From CAYVAP01 sp964343195 (GTDB lineage: Bacteria; Bacteroidota; Bacteroidia; J057), in the NCBI GenBank assembly GCA_964343195.1, contig CAYFIR010000220.1:1-5641 (forward strand): a stretch of 5,641 bases of DNA, written 5' to 3'. Each line of letters opens with the position of its first letter. The first letter of the stretch is position 1. A program made the translations under genes and the position numbers. Below are positions 5,541-5,641 of the stretch, in pieces. The notes under the pieces were generated by a model. That model did not search any database. It saw nothing but the letters and a program-made list of their open reading frames with translations, and had not been told where the DNA came from.

Positions 5541-5575
5541 AATTACGAATCACGAATTTTCAATTACGAATTAAT
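5541..5575. repeat. Heptanucleotide array (AATTACG type)
   Basis: Five 7-base units can be read: AATTACG, AATCACG, AATTTTC, AATTACG and AATTAAT. The stretch CAATTACGAAT occurs identically at 5540-5550 and 5561-5571, exactly 21 bases apart. Perfect arrays of this unit are known to me as a common intergenic feature of Bacteroidota and some other phyla, where 21 bases encode a heptapeptide such as NYELRIT in spurious predicted proteins. The array lies in the gap after the barrel gene. Confidence 0.65.
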
Positions 5576-5583
5576 CCCCCCCC

Positions 5584-5641
5584 ATGCCCAGGGCTGTTAA
5601 GTTCTACCAAACCAATTATATTTGGGAAAAAGTGCGGAAAA
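5584..5641 (+). CDS. Possible start of a gene cut by the window edge
   Basis: An ATG at 5584 opens a frame that stays open for 19 codons to the edge (it begins MPRAVKFYQTNYIWEKV). It directly follows a run of eight C (5576-5583). No family can be recognised and no ribosome binding site is seen. An exact promoter-like TAnnTTTG lies inside the frame at 5617-5624, which argues that the true downstream gene starts beyond the window. Confidence 0.2.
   Translation, partial: MPRAVKFYQTNYIWEKVRK
5617..5624 (+). promoter_or_regulatory. Candidate -7 promoter element at the right edge
   Basis: TATATTTG is an exact match to the Bacteroidota -7 consensus TAnnTTTG. No TTTG box lies 19-21 bases upstream, and AT-rich matches occur by chance, so this is a candidate only. 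If real, it would serve a gene starting just outside the window. Confidence 0.3.

Overview
The window looks like a piece of a Bacteroidota chromosome, probably from the Saprospiria/Cytophagia side of the phylum (inference). Four observations point there. The first gene resembles the LETM1-related proteins known mainly from Bacteroidota. None of the five main genes has a clear Shine-Dalgarno sequence. An exact match to the Bacteroidota -7 promoter element TAnnTTTG lies directly before one start codon. The intergenic gaps carry short tandem repeats of a kind common in that phylum. The genes look like ordinary chromosomal genes, and no phage, transposase, CRISPR, tRNA or rRNA is visible.

Layout. 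Positions 1-426 hold no convincing gene but are rich in repeats and hairpins, including a GC-rich inverted repeat at 175-190/301-316. A 473-residue TerB/LETM1-like protein follows (427-1848, +, GTG start). It converges on a small VOC (glyoxalase-fold) protein (1953-2384, -). The gap between them holds six copies of the octamer CCTCCATA facing degenerate reverse-complement copies. The VOC gene diverges from a class III PLP-dependent aminotransferase (2638-3834, +), which ends in a good intrinsic terminator. Next come a Uma2-family PD-(D/E)XK nuclease-like protein (4030-4629, +) and a secreted, probable outer-membrane beta-barrel protein (4718-5461, +). The last 180 bases are intergenic, with a perfect TAnnTTTG at the edge and possibly the start of another gene.

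The genes do not form an obvious pathway. Spacing, changes of strand and terminators suggest mostly single-gene transcription units, so I see no new multi-gene system. The most interesting structure is between the genes. Three separate gaps carry short arrays of a 7-base unit (TTTGAAC, AGTTCGT and AATTACG types) that reduce to one related family when rotated and reverse-complemented. Each array has an identical unit recurring exactly 21 bases later. One array supplies the last two codons and the stop codon of the aminotransferase. The aminotransferase is also notable because it has Ala where ornithine and GABA aminotransferases carry the 'glutamate switch' residue.
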